Of a DNA stretch of 64,000 nt, positions 21,739 through 34,498 are shown piece after piece. The stretch lies in NCBI GenBank assembly GCA_007570785.1, contig ML660201.1, positions 35,888,090 through 35,952,089 on the forward strand. Direction: 5' to 3'. How positions within the stretch are numbered: position 1 is the stretch's first letter; each line of letters begins with the position of its first letter. Below the pieces are notes generated by a model. That model had not been told where the DNA came from. It did no database searches and worked only from the letters and a program-made list of their open reading frames with translations. The position numbers and the translations under genes are program-made. Source of the DNA: Antilocapra americana. Taxonomy: Eukaryota; Chordata; Mammalia; Artiodactyla; Antilocapridae.

Positions 21739-21943
21739 CCTTCCTGTTGGCTCAGAGAGTAAAGAATCTGCCTGCAATGCAGGAGCCACGGGTTCGATCC
21801 CTGGGTTGGGAAGATCCCCCGGAGAAGGAAATGGCCACCCACTCAAGTATTCTTGACTGGAGAATTCCATGAAAAGAGCAGCCTGGAGGCTCTCTAACTC
21901 ACAGAGTTAGACAGGACTAAGCAACTAACATGAATACTTCAGT
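21739..21943 (+). mobile_element. Bov-tA SINE with perfect target-site duplication
   Basis: Well-preserved tRNA-like head and body ('ggttcgatccctgggttggg'). It is flanked by AAGAAAAGAA at 21,729-21,738 and 21,944-21,953, identical copies. The SINE sits just before a MIR. Confidence 0.9.
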
Positions 21944-21954
21944 AAGAAAAGAAG

Positions 21955-22195
21955 CCATGCATAGCCTAAGGGTAAAGATCATGAATTCTAGAGCTAGACC
22001 ACCAAATCTCAACTTTGCCACTTGATTGGGAAATGACCCTGAGCAAGTGACAACTTCTCTGCACTTCAGTTCTCTTATTTGCAAAATGGGAATGGTAACA
22101 ATACCTAACCCACAGTGCTATAATCACACAAAATTCTTAAAATGATGCCTTGCAAACACTGAGTATATGACATGTAAAGTATTAACTATTAGTAC
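21955..22195 (+). repeat. MIR SINE
   Basis: Almost complete MIR in forward orientation: 'gaattctagagctagacc', 'gccacttgattgggaaatgacc', 'ttgcaaaatgggaatggtaa', then the 3' part. The match is spread over 240 bp with typical divergence. Confidence 0.8.
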
Positions 22196-22204
22196 CCTGA
22201 GCAT

Positions 22205-22407
22205 TTGTTGTTGTTGTTCAGATGCACAGTCGCGTCCAACTCTTTGTGACCCCATGGACTGCAGCACACCAGGCTTCCCTGTCCATCACCAACTCCTGGA
22301 GTTCACTCAAACTCATGTCCATCGAGTCCATGATGTCATCCAACCATTCTGTCCTCTGTCGTCCCCCTCTCCTCTTGCCTTCAATCTTTCCCAGCATGTT
22401 CTTTTCC
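22205..22407 (-). mobile_element. BovB-type 3' end, antisense
   Basis: Starts with a (TTG)n tail, then the reverse-complement 3' end ('actctttgtgaccccatgg', 'ctcaaactcatgtccatcg'). About 200 bp long, relatively well kept. Confidence 0.85.
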
Positions 22408-23544
22408 CTGAACATTATTAATACCCAATATGGAACACACAGCAGGCCCCCAAAATGACTGAGCAAACATAAAACTCCATCTCTACAAATATCTGAGAGG
22501 GAACCGACATCCCAACAACTCATACATTCTCTACTCATCAGTACAAGTCCCTTCGAAGAGTGTCAAATGAACATTGTGCATGGTCCAGATTCCTTACTAA
22601 CTACACAATTATCTCATTTGAGTTGAATTTATTTTTTTCTTTTAAAGGCCAAATAATTCCGTGAGACACTAATCTAGACTGCATTTTCTGCTAAAATTCT
22701 AGGGCAATGAAAGGATAGGCAATCAAATGACAATAGTGAGGATCAGAACCACCCAGAGACTCATCAAAGAGTTTGTTTTTAAAAAGCAGAGAGAAGAAAG
22801 CCTCAAGCTCAGGCTGAGCCACGTGTGTAAAGCCATGACACATCAAGGACAGACAAAGAAACCACAATAAAGAGTGGAGAAAAGAGGCTGAGGCAATCAA
22901 GACAAGAGAAAACACACATGAATGGAGAATTATTGGCTTCAGAGGCGCCTAGAGAAATGCAGAGGAGGTTGTCATCACTTTCTCCTACAGTGAAGGGCAG
23001 CTCAAATGTTTGAAATTCAGCAACGTTGGACATGGGTTTGATCTTCAACTAACATTTTGCTATGCAAAATGCAGATGCAGTGACCATTAACTCATAACCC
23101 AACAATAAATACACATGACAACGTCGCCCAGGAGTGGACACTATGGGGAGGACCATTCAAGAAATTCTCCAAAAGTACAAAAAAAGACTCTTCCCTGGGT
23201 GTTTCCCACCTCATTCACCACTTTACACCTCAGTGATGACTACTGATTAATCTCACACTCTCTAAGTCACAGTTTGTTTATGATGCCATCTTGGCGATAT
23301 CTAAAGTTGGGAAAGTCTCCGAACCACTTTATGATGACAGAATGAAACTGTCTGCTCTGTTTTATGGACTTAGTTTTACATTCCTGAAAAGATCACACAG
23401 TAACTGTTGTGGTCTGCTCCTTCCGAAGCAGATGCCACAGTGGTTGATTCCTGGCCAGTTATCCTTTCCTGGATACGTTGAATGAGCTATTGTTGCTAAA
23501 GCACTGTAAACAATGCTATTTGAGAGCATAAGCAAAATCACAAC
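22408..23544. other. Unique tract
   Basis: No repeat recognised. Overlapping minus-strand open frames at 22,691-23,048 are unsupported. Confidence 0.4.
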
Positions 23545-23712
23545 ATTCATTTATTCTTATGCTTGTTTATTGTCTTTTCCCTCCATCTCCAAGTTGGAAG
23601 CACCATAAAGGCATGGATATTGTCTCAATAGTTAGTTCTCTGTGTCATCCTAGCTTCTAGAACAGTGCCCAGTACCAGGTAAGCATTCAAAACACATCAA
23701 CAAAAATGAGTC
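23545..23712 (+). repeat. L2 3' end
   Basis: Follows the L2 terminal line: 'tattgtcttttccctccatc', 'catggatattgtctcaatag', 'tctagaacagtgcccagtac'. Confidence 0.7.
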
Positions 23713-23864
23713 ATGTAGGATTTATGAAATATTTGGCTTATTGATTAATCGAGAAATAACTTCACCAATTTTGACTATAAAGAGCTTGATGGTGATCATG
23801 AAAAACGAACCTTGAAGTAAAGGTATTTCCTGTATGCATACTACTGAATTCTCACCATTTGATA

Positions 23865-23995
23865 TTGGCTGTATTATACTCAATTCACAGATGAGCAAAG
23901 CCGTGCTCAGAGAGGTTAAAAGCAATCATTTAAGCCGTGCAATTTAAGGAGCAAAGTTGAGGTTTCCCAACCAACTGTACTTTATCCAAACCCTG
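23865..23995 (-). repeat. MIR SINE, antisense
   Basis: 'TTCACAGATGAGCAAAG...CAGAGAGGTTAAAAGCAAT' is the reversed MIR core. Confidence 0.7.
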
Positions 23996-24449
23996 GCTCT
24001 CCAGGGTACTTGGGAAGAACTGATTCTCTTCTATCTGAAAGAATAAAATTAATACATTGTCTTTAGGCAGTCTATTATCCACATCTTGTCTTGAGAGTGA
24101 ACATAGCTGTCAACAGTCTTCCACAAAGTTAAACAGACTCTTAGAGATAAATCCTTCTCACCATGAAATTCATAGTCAGGCTTAGAGAAGCTCAGGGCAC
24201 TGAAAAGCTTAAGATGTTGGATCTGTTTGAAGTTGAACGTAAATCAGCACACAAGGCAACCAAACTCTAAAATCCAAAACAGTCCCCAGATAAAAATACC
24301 TCTAGGTAAAGAGAGATCATTTAATGCAGGGAGTAAAGCTGGGTGTCTAACAGAGAAGACTGAGGACTGTGGAAAGTATCAGGTCACAAGCTATGGCCCA
24401 AATAATGCTGCTCAAACTCTAGATCTACGGATATTACAACAACAGAAAA

Positions 24450-24575
24450 GAGTCTCAGAATTTCAAACTTAGAAGCCTTGGGCAAGAATATGGAAATGTG
24501 CATTTTTTTTTTCCCGCTAAACAAGTTCCCAGGTGATGCTGATCCAGGCACCACACTTTGAGAACAACCAACCTC
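24450..24575. repeat. hAT-Charlie relic (MER5/MER20-like)
   Basis: 'AAGTTCCCAGGTGATGCTGAT' (one base trimmed in my reading) and 'ccacactttgagaac' are the signature of these short palindromic DNA transposons. Confidence 0.65.
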
Positions 24576-25250
24576 AACAGACCAGCTTCCATTCAGCTCC
24601 AGCCCATTGTTGAAACTAAATGAAGGAGACCTAGAAAAACTTTAATACCTGTCAGGCAAGACTGGCTTTTCCCATTAAATGTTTATCTTTAAAATAGTGT
24701 GCAGAACAAAACTTCAACCAAGAGTATCTAACTCTTGAGAAATGATGTGCCTAAAAGTGATTATTAATATTTAGGGAACAAAACAAAGCATCAAGTCACA
24801 CTTGCACCAAGGAAAAAGAACGCAGTCTGACATGGGTATTAAAGTGACATAAAATGATTTCCTTTTGCTCTACAGTCAAGAGAATTGCTGGATTTTAAGA
24901 TGACCACGTTTATCTCAGCCATAAAAGATCCCTGCAGCTGAGGGTCAATGGTGCACAGATCTGTCCCCACAATCAACCCCTAAAGGCATCATTCAGAAAC
25001 AATAGGTGAAGGTAAATTCAAAGCAGTAAGTAATAAATGAATTCATATTTATAAATATTTATCTTGCCCAAGATAATGTTTACACCTGTTTCAGGATCAC
25101 CCTGTACCTTCTGGCCTCCTTCAAGGTATTACCTGTTCCTTCTTTTAAGGATCTCTCTGAGAGGTGATGCTGGTGGTGATGTCAAAGCTTACACAACACT
25201 CAACTGCTGGCTTTGTGTTGATGGTACCAATCATCTGAATTTGTAACTAG
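24576..25250. other. Unique tract
   Basis: No repeat or gene recognised. Confidence 0.4.
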
Positions 25251-25254
25251 ATCC

Positions 25255-25405
25255 CTGTACAGACGGTGTTATTCTTATCCATGTCTTATAAATGAAGAAA
25301 GGAGGCTGACAAATTAAATTATTTGCAGCAGATAATGAGCCCAAATCAGTGGAGGGGCTGGGATTTGAACCAGTCTCTAGTGGGCAAACCACACCACTAG
25401 CTGCC
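25255..25405 (-). repeat. MIR SINE, antisense
   Basis: Diverged antisense MIR: 'ttataaatgaagaaaggagg' and 'ggctgggatttgaaccagtc' lie at the expected spacing. Confidence 0.7.
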
Positions 25406-26029
25406 CTTAATAGTAAGAGGTCAGAAGCTGGGATACTTGGCAACCTGAATCAGAAACACAGGGACTCATAAAACCCCCAAGTCCTACTACCAAGTGGTTA
25501 TTTCTCACCAGCAATAGCAGTAGGCCCAAACCATCTCATCCTCTGACCCAGAAGCAAGGAAGACAAAACTGCTTACCTTGCTCACCAGAAATACAAACCA
25601 CCCTTGTCATATTTAGATGATTAGCCCTGCATTTGGGAAGCAAAAACAATGCCTCTAGTTGGCTGTCAAGTGGAACGTATTAAATTTCTGGCTCCTGAGA
25701 CAGATCCCATTGATCTGTTTTACTTAGACTTAGTCTCTAGAGTTGACTTCATAACTTAAGTTTATGACTTTATCAAATGATGCAGAAAAACAACCCCAAA
25801 AGCTAAATGATTCTATTATGCACATTACAGAGTGCTGTATTCGTGGCAGGACAGCAGACTACACAAACAGGGAATTTATCACCCTGATACCAATGGTCTG
25901 ATGCACAGTTCAGTTTCAGTTGTTCTAGAAGCGGCTGTGTCATACCTCTGAGAGACGGATGACAGCAGGACAAGCGCACGTTAAAGCCACATCTATGGGG
26001 CTCCCGGTGCATGCCAAACACTGGGGCCC
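25406..26029. other. Unique tract
   Basis: No repeat recognised. The minus-strand open frame at 25,803-26,132 is not supported by domain or splice signals. Confidence 0.4.
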
Positions 26030-26735
26030 ACGGTGAACAAGGTAGAAATGGCCTAGGCCTTCTAGAGCTTGGGTTCCAGCAAGGGAGAAAGGCATAGGAC
26101 AAGTAACCGAGTACACCCATGTGTAAACGCACCTTATGAAAAGGAATCTGAAATTACTGCATGTGAAGTAAAACTCTTAGTGGGGGGACTTTACGTAATA
26201 CAGGGCCTCTTCAGGAGGTGACATTTAAGCTGAGCCTGGATGGACAAGTAAAGACAAGGAAGTGGGGCTTCCCTGGTGGCTCAGTGATGAAGGGACTGCC
26301 ATTGCAAGGAACACACGTTCGACGTCTGACCTGAGAAGATCCTACCTGCCATGGGGTTAACACAGCCCGTGCACCACATCTACAAGCCTGTGCTCTAGAG
26401 CCCAGAAGTCATAACCACTGAGACCACGTGCTGCAACTGCTGAGTCCACAGGCTCCAGGGCCCACGCTCCACAACAAGACAAGCCGCTGCAGTGAGAAGC
26501 CCGCGTGCCAAACACAGCGGCCCCTGCTCATGACATCTAGACAGAAAGCCTGTGTGCAGTGGCGAGGACCCAGTGCAGCCACAAATGGATACATAAACTA
26601 TATAAGAGATGAGGGAGCAGTATTCTGGACATGTGGAAGAGTAAGAACAGAAGCTGTGATGCAGAAGACAAACCTAAGAGCAGCATGGAGAGCTGGAGAG
26701 CATGGTAGGGATTGGCAGAAAACAGATGTGAAATG
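26030..26735 (+). repeat. Ancient mammalian repeat, family unassigned, split by a CHR SINE
   Basis: 'ggtgacatttaagctgagcc' (26,218-26,240) and 'gagcagtattctggacatgt' (26,610-26,640) are consecutive sentences of a common old mammalian repeat whose family name I cannot recall. The CHR SINE at 26,264-26,599 lies between them. Similar text recurs near 60,880-61,215. Confidence 0.45.
26264..26599 (+). mobile_element. CHR-type SINE, long form
   Basis: 'GGGGCTTCCCTGGTGGCTCA' head, then the repetitive 'gcgccacaactactgagcc'-like body of the long CHR form (several 'ccacgctcc', 'gagaagcccgcg' words), and the 'cccagtgcagccacaaat' end. Diverged. Confidence 0.8.
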
Positions 26736-26745
26736 AATGAACTAT

Positions 26746-27240
26746 CAGTTCAGTTCAGTCACTCAGTCGTGTCCAACCCTTTGTGACCCCATGGACTGCA
26801 GCACACCAGGCCTCCCTGTCCATCACCAGTTCCCAGAGTTTACCCAAACTCATGTCCATTGAGTCGCTGATGCCATCCAACCATCTCATCCTCTGTCGTC
26901 CCCTTCTCCTCCTGCCTTCAATCTTTCCCAGCATCAAGGTCTTTTCAAATGAGTCAATTCTTCCCGTCAAGTGGCCAAAGTATGGGAGTTTCAGCTTCAA
27001 CATCAGTCCTTCCAATGAATATTCAGGAATGATTTCCTTTAGGATGGACGTGTTGGATCTCCTAGCAGTCCAAGGGACTCTCAAGAGTATTCTCCAACAC
27101 CACAGTTGAAAAGCATCAGTTATCAGGTGCTCAGCTTTCTTTATAGTCCAACTCTCACATCCATACATGACTACTGGAAAAACCATAGCCTTGACTAGAT
27201 GGACCTTTGTTGGCAAAGTAACGTTTCTGTGTATTTCTGT
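26746..27240 (-). mobile_element. BovB 3' end, antisense, with intact partial ORF
   Basis: About 490 bp of BovB in reverse, starting from CAGTTCAGTTCAGTC. On the minus strand, codons 27,216 to 26,755 stay open for 153 residues and encode the C-terminal part of BovB ORF2 ([18 protein letters not shown] ... [19 protein letters not shown]). It is the longest open frame in the window after the unrelated 155-codon frame at 34,981-35,448, yet it is only a 5'-truncated relic with no catalytic domain. A possible target duplication, ATGAACT(A/G)T, lies at 26,737-26,745 and 27,248-27,256. Confidence 0.9.
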
Positions 27241-27452
27241 AAAAGTTATGAACTGTGTACTTCTCTAAAAGTTGAAAGAAGAGCAAGATTATTCTGGGCT
27301 CCACTGGTCCAGGAAGGAAAAAAGAACTATAGAGACAGACTCCACAGAGGCTGAGATCATGACACAGCAAAATCACCAGTTCAAGAGATACCCAACAACA
27401 GACATAAAACGGAGTTGGTCGGGCTTTTCATAAATAGTCTCTGTTCCATCTT

Positions 27453-27471
27453 GTGGTGGTGGTGGTGGTGG
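27453..27471 (+). repeat. (GTG)n simple repeat
   Basis: Six GTG units abut the reversed SINE fragment at 27,474 and could be its terminal tail region. Confidence 0.8.
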
Positions 27472-27473
27472 TA

Positions 27474-27555
27474 GTTTAGTCGCTAAGTCGTGTCCAACTC
27501 ATGTGACCCCATTGAATGTAGCCCTCCTGGTTCCTCTATCCATAGGATTCCATCC
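27474..27555 (-). mobile_element. Bov-tA 3' part, antisense
   Basis: 'TTTAGTCGCTAAGTCGTGTC' and 'tgtagccctcctggttcctc' correspond to the reversed 3' end of a Bov-tA SINE. The tRNA-like head is missing. Confidence 0.75.
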
Positions 27556-29367
27556 TGAGTCCTGGCCAAATCTCCTGTCCAGTCCTGTGTCTGAGAGAAG
27601 CCCCTGAATCCTCCAAATAAATCCCTGCCTTTGCCCAAAGACAGTGAATGTGGGTTTTCATTCATCCCACCCAGTGATCCTTAACAGGTACAATGAGGAT
27701 TCTGGAGGCATTCAGTCTAGAAAATATGACTATCTTCAATTTAACACGCAATTATTAAGGATGTATTCTGTGTTCTGCAGAGCAAAGCAAAGATGAATTA
27801 GAGCTAGTTTCTGTCTCAGAAAACTTTGACATGCAGTAGGGAGATGGTTATAAAGGCAACTCTTGCAGGGCAGGCTCATGGAAGAAGGTAACAGGGGGCA
27901 AAAAATCCTTAACTATGGAAGCATCCAAAAGAGGGCTAGTTATTTAAGTTAAGAGAATCAATGATGGCTTCACAGGAGAGGCAGCATAAAAAAATCGCTG
28001 ACCCCTCATCTGTCTGCAAACACAGGAAACATCATTGTGTTGATATTATTTTACCAGATTCAAGAAAATTCCTTAAAAATTAGTAGCCAGCCCAATGGCA
28101 GGCAGAAATAAAAATAATAGTAATAAAGCCTACAAGAGTTTGCTTGGGGGAATGGAAAGTGTACTGAACAAACCAGCAAAACACATAAACCTCATTAAGG
28201 CAAATCCTCTAAGCCAGATAAAGAAAGGAAAGAACAAGAGTCACAGGCTATTAACTGGCTACAGACATCTGCTTTCAGATTAAGAAAGAGATGGCCAAAC
28301 CACCTAAGTGCCATTGTTTCAGCCCAAAGACCCTATCTGAGGCTTTCAAGTGGGGGTGATTTTCAATAGTGCAAAACTGGCTGCTGAAAATCAACAAAAA
28401 ATGGAATTGCGTGAAAATGGGGCCTCTTCACAAACAGATGCAACAGAAAAAATACCAAAATTGCCTGCAACACACAGGATGCATACAATTCTTCTGGACC
28501 ATGCATATGCATTTGAGGAAAATGGGGAGTGAATCTCTTCCACCTTCCTCATGAAGAAGCTCCTGACTGCCACCGGCACTGAGAGGAGACAGGCATTTCA
28601 AGGCAAATATAATGATTACCTAATTGTTCCCAGGGATGGGGAAGAATTGGCAATTACCTGCCCCAGAAGACTTATGTTCAGCAATTACATGTTTGCATGC
28701 TTTCCGTAAAAATGCAGCATCCAAGTCAATAAATTGGTGGAGTGCATTATACAGCACAGTGCATCATTCACCTAGAACTGCACAGCCAAAGAAGCAGAGC
28801 AGATGGCAAGTGAGAAAGAAATATTGATCACCATGAATAATTTTTACTAAAAAAGCATATAAAAACTGGATTTTAAAATATTTCAAAATAATTTATTCAC
28901 TGTGGTCTCACTCTTTTACATTTCTGTTTATAAATATTTACAATGTACTATCTTCATAAAATAATTATTATTCAGTGTTCACAGTAAAGGGAAAGGCATC
29001 AGAGACTGACTGACTGTGAGGATGCCTCTACTAATCTGTGTGACAATATTTTAATTTCGCATTAATTTTCAACTCTTCCCACTTAAACATACACGGCCTT
29101 ATTTGCTCTTGGTTTCAGGTGATATTTATAGACAAACAACATACATCACGCTACCAGTTTTTATTTGTAGTAATTCAGTGATATGAGGGACAGACTTGAA
29201 GTTAATATTAATGTGGAATACTAACAGGTTTTCAACCCAACTTCCTATTTACCTTAAACAAGTTAACAGAATAAAGGCAGCGAATCATAGAAATGGCAAA
29301 GACACAAAGCAATTTCATTAATCAGTGTTTAGAAGGAGTGACAGATGCATTGAGGTACTATTCTAGG
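27556..29367. other. 1.8-kb repeat-poor tract
   Basis: No repeat recognised. Short overlapping open frames at 28,350-28,580 on both strands are not supported as genes. Confidence 0.45.
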
Positions 29368-29575
29368 GGGCGTTCCCAGGTGGTACTGGTGGTAAAGAAC
29401 CCACCTGCCAATGTAGGAGGTACAAGAGACAACAGTTCGATTCCTGGGTTGGGAAGCTCCTCTGGAGAATGACATGGCAACCCACTTTAGTGTTCTTGCC
29501 TAGAGAATCCTATGTACAAGCCTGGCGGGCTACGGTCTATGGAGTCACAACTGAAGCAACTTAGAACTCACTAGC
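29368..29575 (+). mobile_element. Bov-tA SINE
   Basis: 'GTTCCCAGGTGGTACTGGTG' head, 'ttcgattcctgggttggga' and 'ttcttgcctagagaatcc' body, degenerate 3' end. Diverged. Confidence 0.85.
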
Positions 29576-32169
29576 AATAGCCAATAACTAAAACCCCTCC
29601 TGGGTGTCACTTAATTAGTCTGGTCAGAATTGTCCCTATGTTCTGAGATGCCTCTGAAGATAAAAGCAGGCCTTTCTCCTCTTCCAGTGTTGACAAAAAC
29701 CTCAACATATGGATGTGCAAGTCTTTCTTAGAATATTCTTTCATTTTAACAGACCAGTAACAGTCCTTTTTGCCGCACTACATCATCCTTAGGTTACTTC
29801 ATTTTCCTACATTTCATCTCTGGATTTAGGGCCTGATGCATCCGTTGAGTTGAATATTCAACTCATTTTTAGAATAGAATTTGGTAAATGACCAGCCTTT
29901 TTAGATCACTTGAAATTGACTAGACTCTGATCTACTGAATCCTCATTAAATATTTCTTCAATAAATAGCAACACTGAAAGACACAGATGGTAAGTCAAAT
30001 CAAAAGTTGCAGCAAGAAGGTTCTGAGTTCATTCTGCATATAGCTGCACTATCAGTATCAAACCTTGTCTCTTGTTCTGCTTCTTTCTTTCCCTTTGGAA
30101 AAAATGTCTGAGCACATGGTGAGCACGTATGTTGATATGTACTTGTATGAGAGCTGGGTGCCATGAGGATAGAAGCAACATAAATAATTAATTGAACAAA
30201 AATTAAACATAATTCCTCATGACACTGTTAGGCGGATGGTGATCACATGTCTGTTAGAAATAAAGACATTCAAGATAACTGTAAGGCAGAAAATTCAATT
30301 TTTTTTATAAATGCATTTCATTAAATTCATATACTCTTTCATTCTGCAGGTTAAACTAAGAGAGGGTATTTATTCCTTTCCAAAGAAATAATGAACTTGG
30401 CAACTCTGTCTCAGAAACTGAAATTCTGTTCTTTAATGAGCATAACATATTATGTTGTGTTACCTATTTTAGGAGTGGAGAAAAAAACAAGAATTCTGGG
30501 ATATTCCAAAGTGACATGAAGCAAAACATATTCATCTTCAGACAATACTAACCTCAGCTATTGTTACAGGAGAACTTTCTCAAGCACGTTTGTATATACA
30601 CACAGATGTGTGTGTACCACAAATGCTATTATTTCAGTGGAACTGAAACATAATACATATCATGAATTCCCCATAGTAACACAGTATGATAACTAACAGG
30701 TACATTCCCCTGCCAAAGTAAATTTAAGGCAAGGATATTTTTAATAATGGGTAACTGTACGGGAATCTGACATTTAGTCATAATTGAGCAGGCAGGCTTC
30801 TAGCCAGATACTTACATTGTTCAAGTTCCAAACATGCACATAAATAGATTTAAACTATAGTTATACTTTTAAGCCATCTTCTTCCTGATGCCTAATTCAC
30901 ATACTTAGATGTTCATAAATTTTTTCTAAATCCAAAATGAGACAGCATAGTATTACAGGTTATAAATATTATTTTAAAATTAAAAACAATCTGAACATTA
31001 CCATCATCATTAGCTAATGGCTTTCATCTTCCTCTGGGACAATGTGAACATTAAAATTCAATTTATACAACATTTACTTCTCATAAAAAAAATGGTCATT
31101 AACACTTTCTAGTTAAAAACATCTAACAGCCTACCGAGTCACAAATAATAAAGACTGGCTCTCAGTGATAAAGATTTGAAAAAGATGCAACTAGAAAAAA
31201 AAATAATAATAAAGTTCAATGATATGACACATATACATAGGTCCAGAACAGTCAGTAATTCTTATCCATCATGTTTTCAGCCTAAACTACAGCTTATTTC
31301 TAAGACCCAGGATGGGGGCTAATGTGAGATTAACTGCTGGGAGATGTCATTATGCAGGGTCATTAAATTGAAGCAATACTCTACGACTGTAACAGTGTAT
31401 CACAAGTTGATTTGACCAGACCATTATTAGGGTAGTTCCCCAGGATATGCTGGTGTTGTTCAATCAAACCGTTACACATGTATCCCTTTTTACTAGGACT
31501 GATTTCTCCTTCCCCATCTGATTTGTTAAGCCCTCGGCCCCACACCTCACTGAGATGTCCTCTCCTGTACATCCCCTGATCCTGCTACTCTATGCAGCAG
31601 AATTCCCATCACTTCACCACAAAATATTTCCAGTGGACCTCTGCTAAACCTGAGCTCAAGAAAGAATAATGGGTATAGTTTGGGATTTCATAAAGGATAA
31701 AGGGAAGTACCTTAGGAGTGTCAGCCTCTGAAAAATCTTCCATCTTAAAATTCTCCCTCTTGCCTCTCTTGAGTCTGGGCCCCCCTCTCCAATCTTGCCT
31801 GCCAAATAATGCCATTTTTCAGAGCTGTAAGAAATGTCTCTCACATGAATCTCTCGCAGGTCCCTATTGCTCACTTCGTTAAATAGAACAGCTCTACGAT
31901 CCATCCCTGCTTTTATCTATCATTCTACCTTACACAGTACATCGAGGTGATGGGACAGATGGTATTCATAGCTTTTCCTAGTCCTGAGAGTCAGGGACCC
32001 TATGACTGATTCAACACCCTTGCCTGCTCGGACTCTACTCTGTCCACACTACCGTCACCTGTAAATAAACGTGCGTAAATGTGACACTGGACAAATGTAT
32101 AACAACATCTATCCGTCGTTACAGCAGCATACACAATGTTTTCACGGCCCTAAAAATCCTCTCTGTCCT
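29576..32169. other. 2.6-kb repeat-poor tract
   Basis: The longest stretch in which I recognise no repeat at all. AT-rich in the first 1.7 kb. Minus-strand open frames at 31,381-31,904 are short, overlapping and unsupported. Confidence 0.5.
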
Positions 32170-32347
32170 GGGACTTCCCTGGTGGTCCACCAGGATAATA
32201 CCCCATGCTCCCAATAAAGGGGAGCCAGGTTTTATCCCCAGTGATGGAACTAGATCCCACATATTGCAGCTAAGAGTTCACATGCCACAACTAAATATCG
32301 AAGATTCTGCGTACCACAACTAAGACCTGGCACAGCCAAATAAACAA
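32170..32347 (+). mobile_element. CHR-type SINE
   Basis: 'GGACTTCCCTGGTGGTCCAC' head, 'gatggaactagatcccacat', 'acctggcacagccaaataaa' end and A-rich tail. Confidence 0.85.
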
Positions 32348-32371
32348 ATTATTTTTAAAAAATTCACTGTG

Positions 32372-32510
32372 GTCCAACTATTCATCCCTACCCCAAGCAC
32401 TAACCCCTGGTAACCACTGGTCTATCTTTTTACTGTTTGTATAGTTTTCTCTTTTCCAGAATGTTTTATAGCTGGAATCATATAGTATGTAGCCTTTTCA
32501 AATGAAGCCC
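32372..32510 (-). repeat. L1M fragment, antisense
   Basis: 'CCCCTGGTAACCACTGGTCT' and 'tggaatcatatagtatgtag' are the antisense L1M ORF2-3' text. It is from the next part of the same family line as 11,545-11,690. Confidence 0.75.
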
Positions 32511-34498
32511 AGGTTTTAATTACCAAAGAACAAAGTCAACAAGAGCAAGCTTTTCCATCCCTTTGGCCTGAATCCCTATACCAGTGTCTCTCTTCCTTCT
32601 GTCTTTGCCCCTCTCAAGCAAAACTCGACCATCAGTAGTGCAATAACAATGCAGGGTGTTGGGAAAACAAGCCAAACGTTCCGACTTGAAGGGAAGTGAG
32701 AGAAGTAATTTAAGCCAAGCCTTGATGTTGAGTTAGACTCTAACCAGGTGACAGTGGAGAGGCAAGGCTGGAAGCAGGGAAAAGACCTTCCAGCAGACTT
32801 AGATGGCAATCAAGGGCTCCAGGGGAAACTGTGTACCTGATGTAGAGCAAGGGAGGCAGGCAGGCTGATGTCACAGACAAAAAAGCTCCTGCTGGAATGG
32901 ATCCTCGGACTGATGGAAAAATCACTTGAAAGGTTGTCAACATGAGAATCGCATGGTCATAGTTCCAATTTTAACAGTTGCTCCAGATTTCTGTGCATTC
33001 CCAGGTCACAAAACTGCAAAGAGTCCTCCTGTACTGCTCAAAGCACAACTGCCACAAAAACTTTAAAATACTGGCTGATAGGTCAAGTGCCAAGGTGGGC
33101 CCATGAGGTCAGAAGTGGCCTTCTCGAGTCCTGGGGTAACCATTCTCCCTAATGCTGCCGTGCATGACCTGTGTCCACTTCGGAGGTCCAAGGAATGGCA
33201 GCATTCTAACTCTGGCATTTTTGATTTGGGCCTGAGCTATATGTTAATACCCGTCATGGAACAGATCAGCAACACAGTAATGGCTTTCGGCATTTCCTAC
33301 AAAACCAGTAGTTACTCTACTGTTGCCAAGAAGAAATCCTTGCGCCTTCCCTTGTGAACAATGGTTGAAGGCTGCCCCGCAGCCGGGCACTGCACATACT
33401 CGGGAATATCTGGGGTCCTCTCTGGAAGATCAAAGAGAGTAGACTGGAATACCTCGTGCTGTCAATGGTCCAGATCTACGCAGGTGAAGCATTCCTACCA
33501 CCACACAAACATGAAGAGTGTTTCTGAGAAGGCTGCCTGAAGAAAAATACAGCCTTGATGTGAAGTCTACAACACCCAGTCTACAAAACCTAATCAATTT
33601 CCAAAACAGCACAAAGATACAGTTGACAGAGGCTAAAGAAATGGGAATACGAAGCCAATCTTGAAGAACTAGGATTGTTACAAAACCAAGACCACGAGAA
33701 GCTTCACCTTGAAGGGCTTCACTGGCCCACTAGGAAACAACATTGCCCTTCCTCAATAGTGACAAAAAAGGACTCACAGAAAACACTGGACAGACTGGAT
33801 TAGAAGTGATTGGCCCTTCTAATTCTAGTAACTAGGAGAAAGAGTTTAACTGGGAGGAAAGAAAATTCTTTTCTAATAGAAAAGTTAAGATCAGAACTAG
33901 CTGAAAAAGACAAACATTCCTAAACTCTGCATGGGTGTGCACAAACAGCTAGCAATGATTACTGGGACAATCCATGACCTCTGCTACTACTGAAGAAAAT
34001 TACTTTTTATTCGGATGTAACTTCCTGCAAGTTTCACAGAACTAGTGTATTGGAAGGGAAAAATGATATGGCTTCGAAACTCCTGGGTTCACCTATAATG
34101 GAAATGCATGTCTATACCACAAGACAAATAATTATTGCAAAGCCCCCATGGTTTATATCAGGACATGCTATTTATCAACATGAAAATGTTTATGAATACA
34201 ACATGTCATGTGTCACCTCAGCTCTCTTTCCAGTTTTGATTCCTAATATTAACAATTTAAACCTAAGGACCTAAAAATACCCAATCTCACATTTTTTACT
34301 GGCAAGCATAAATATGGTGAAATAATTGCAAGGATTGAATCAGCCAGTTCAGGGACGCATCAAGGTTTCCCAGGTGAATGAAGATTTTTTCATCCAATTA
34401 GTAGGAGCACAAGAAACCAAATGTAATCGGTTCCTGATACAACCATGCAAAAATAACCTGGAGTTATTTTTGGAATTAATGATTTTAACATATCAAAA
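32511..34498. other. 2-kb repeat-poor tract
   Basis: No repeat recognised. Minus open frames at 32,576-32,943 and plus at 33,103-33,357 carry no domain that I know. Confidence 0.45.
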
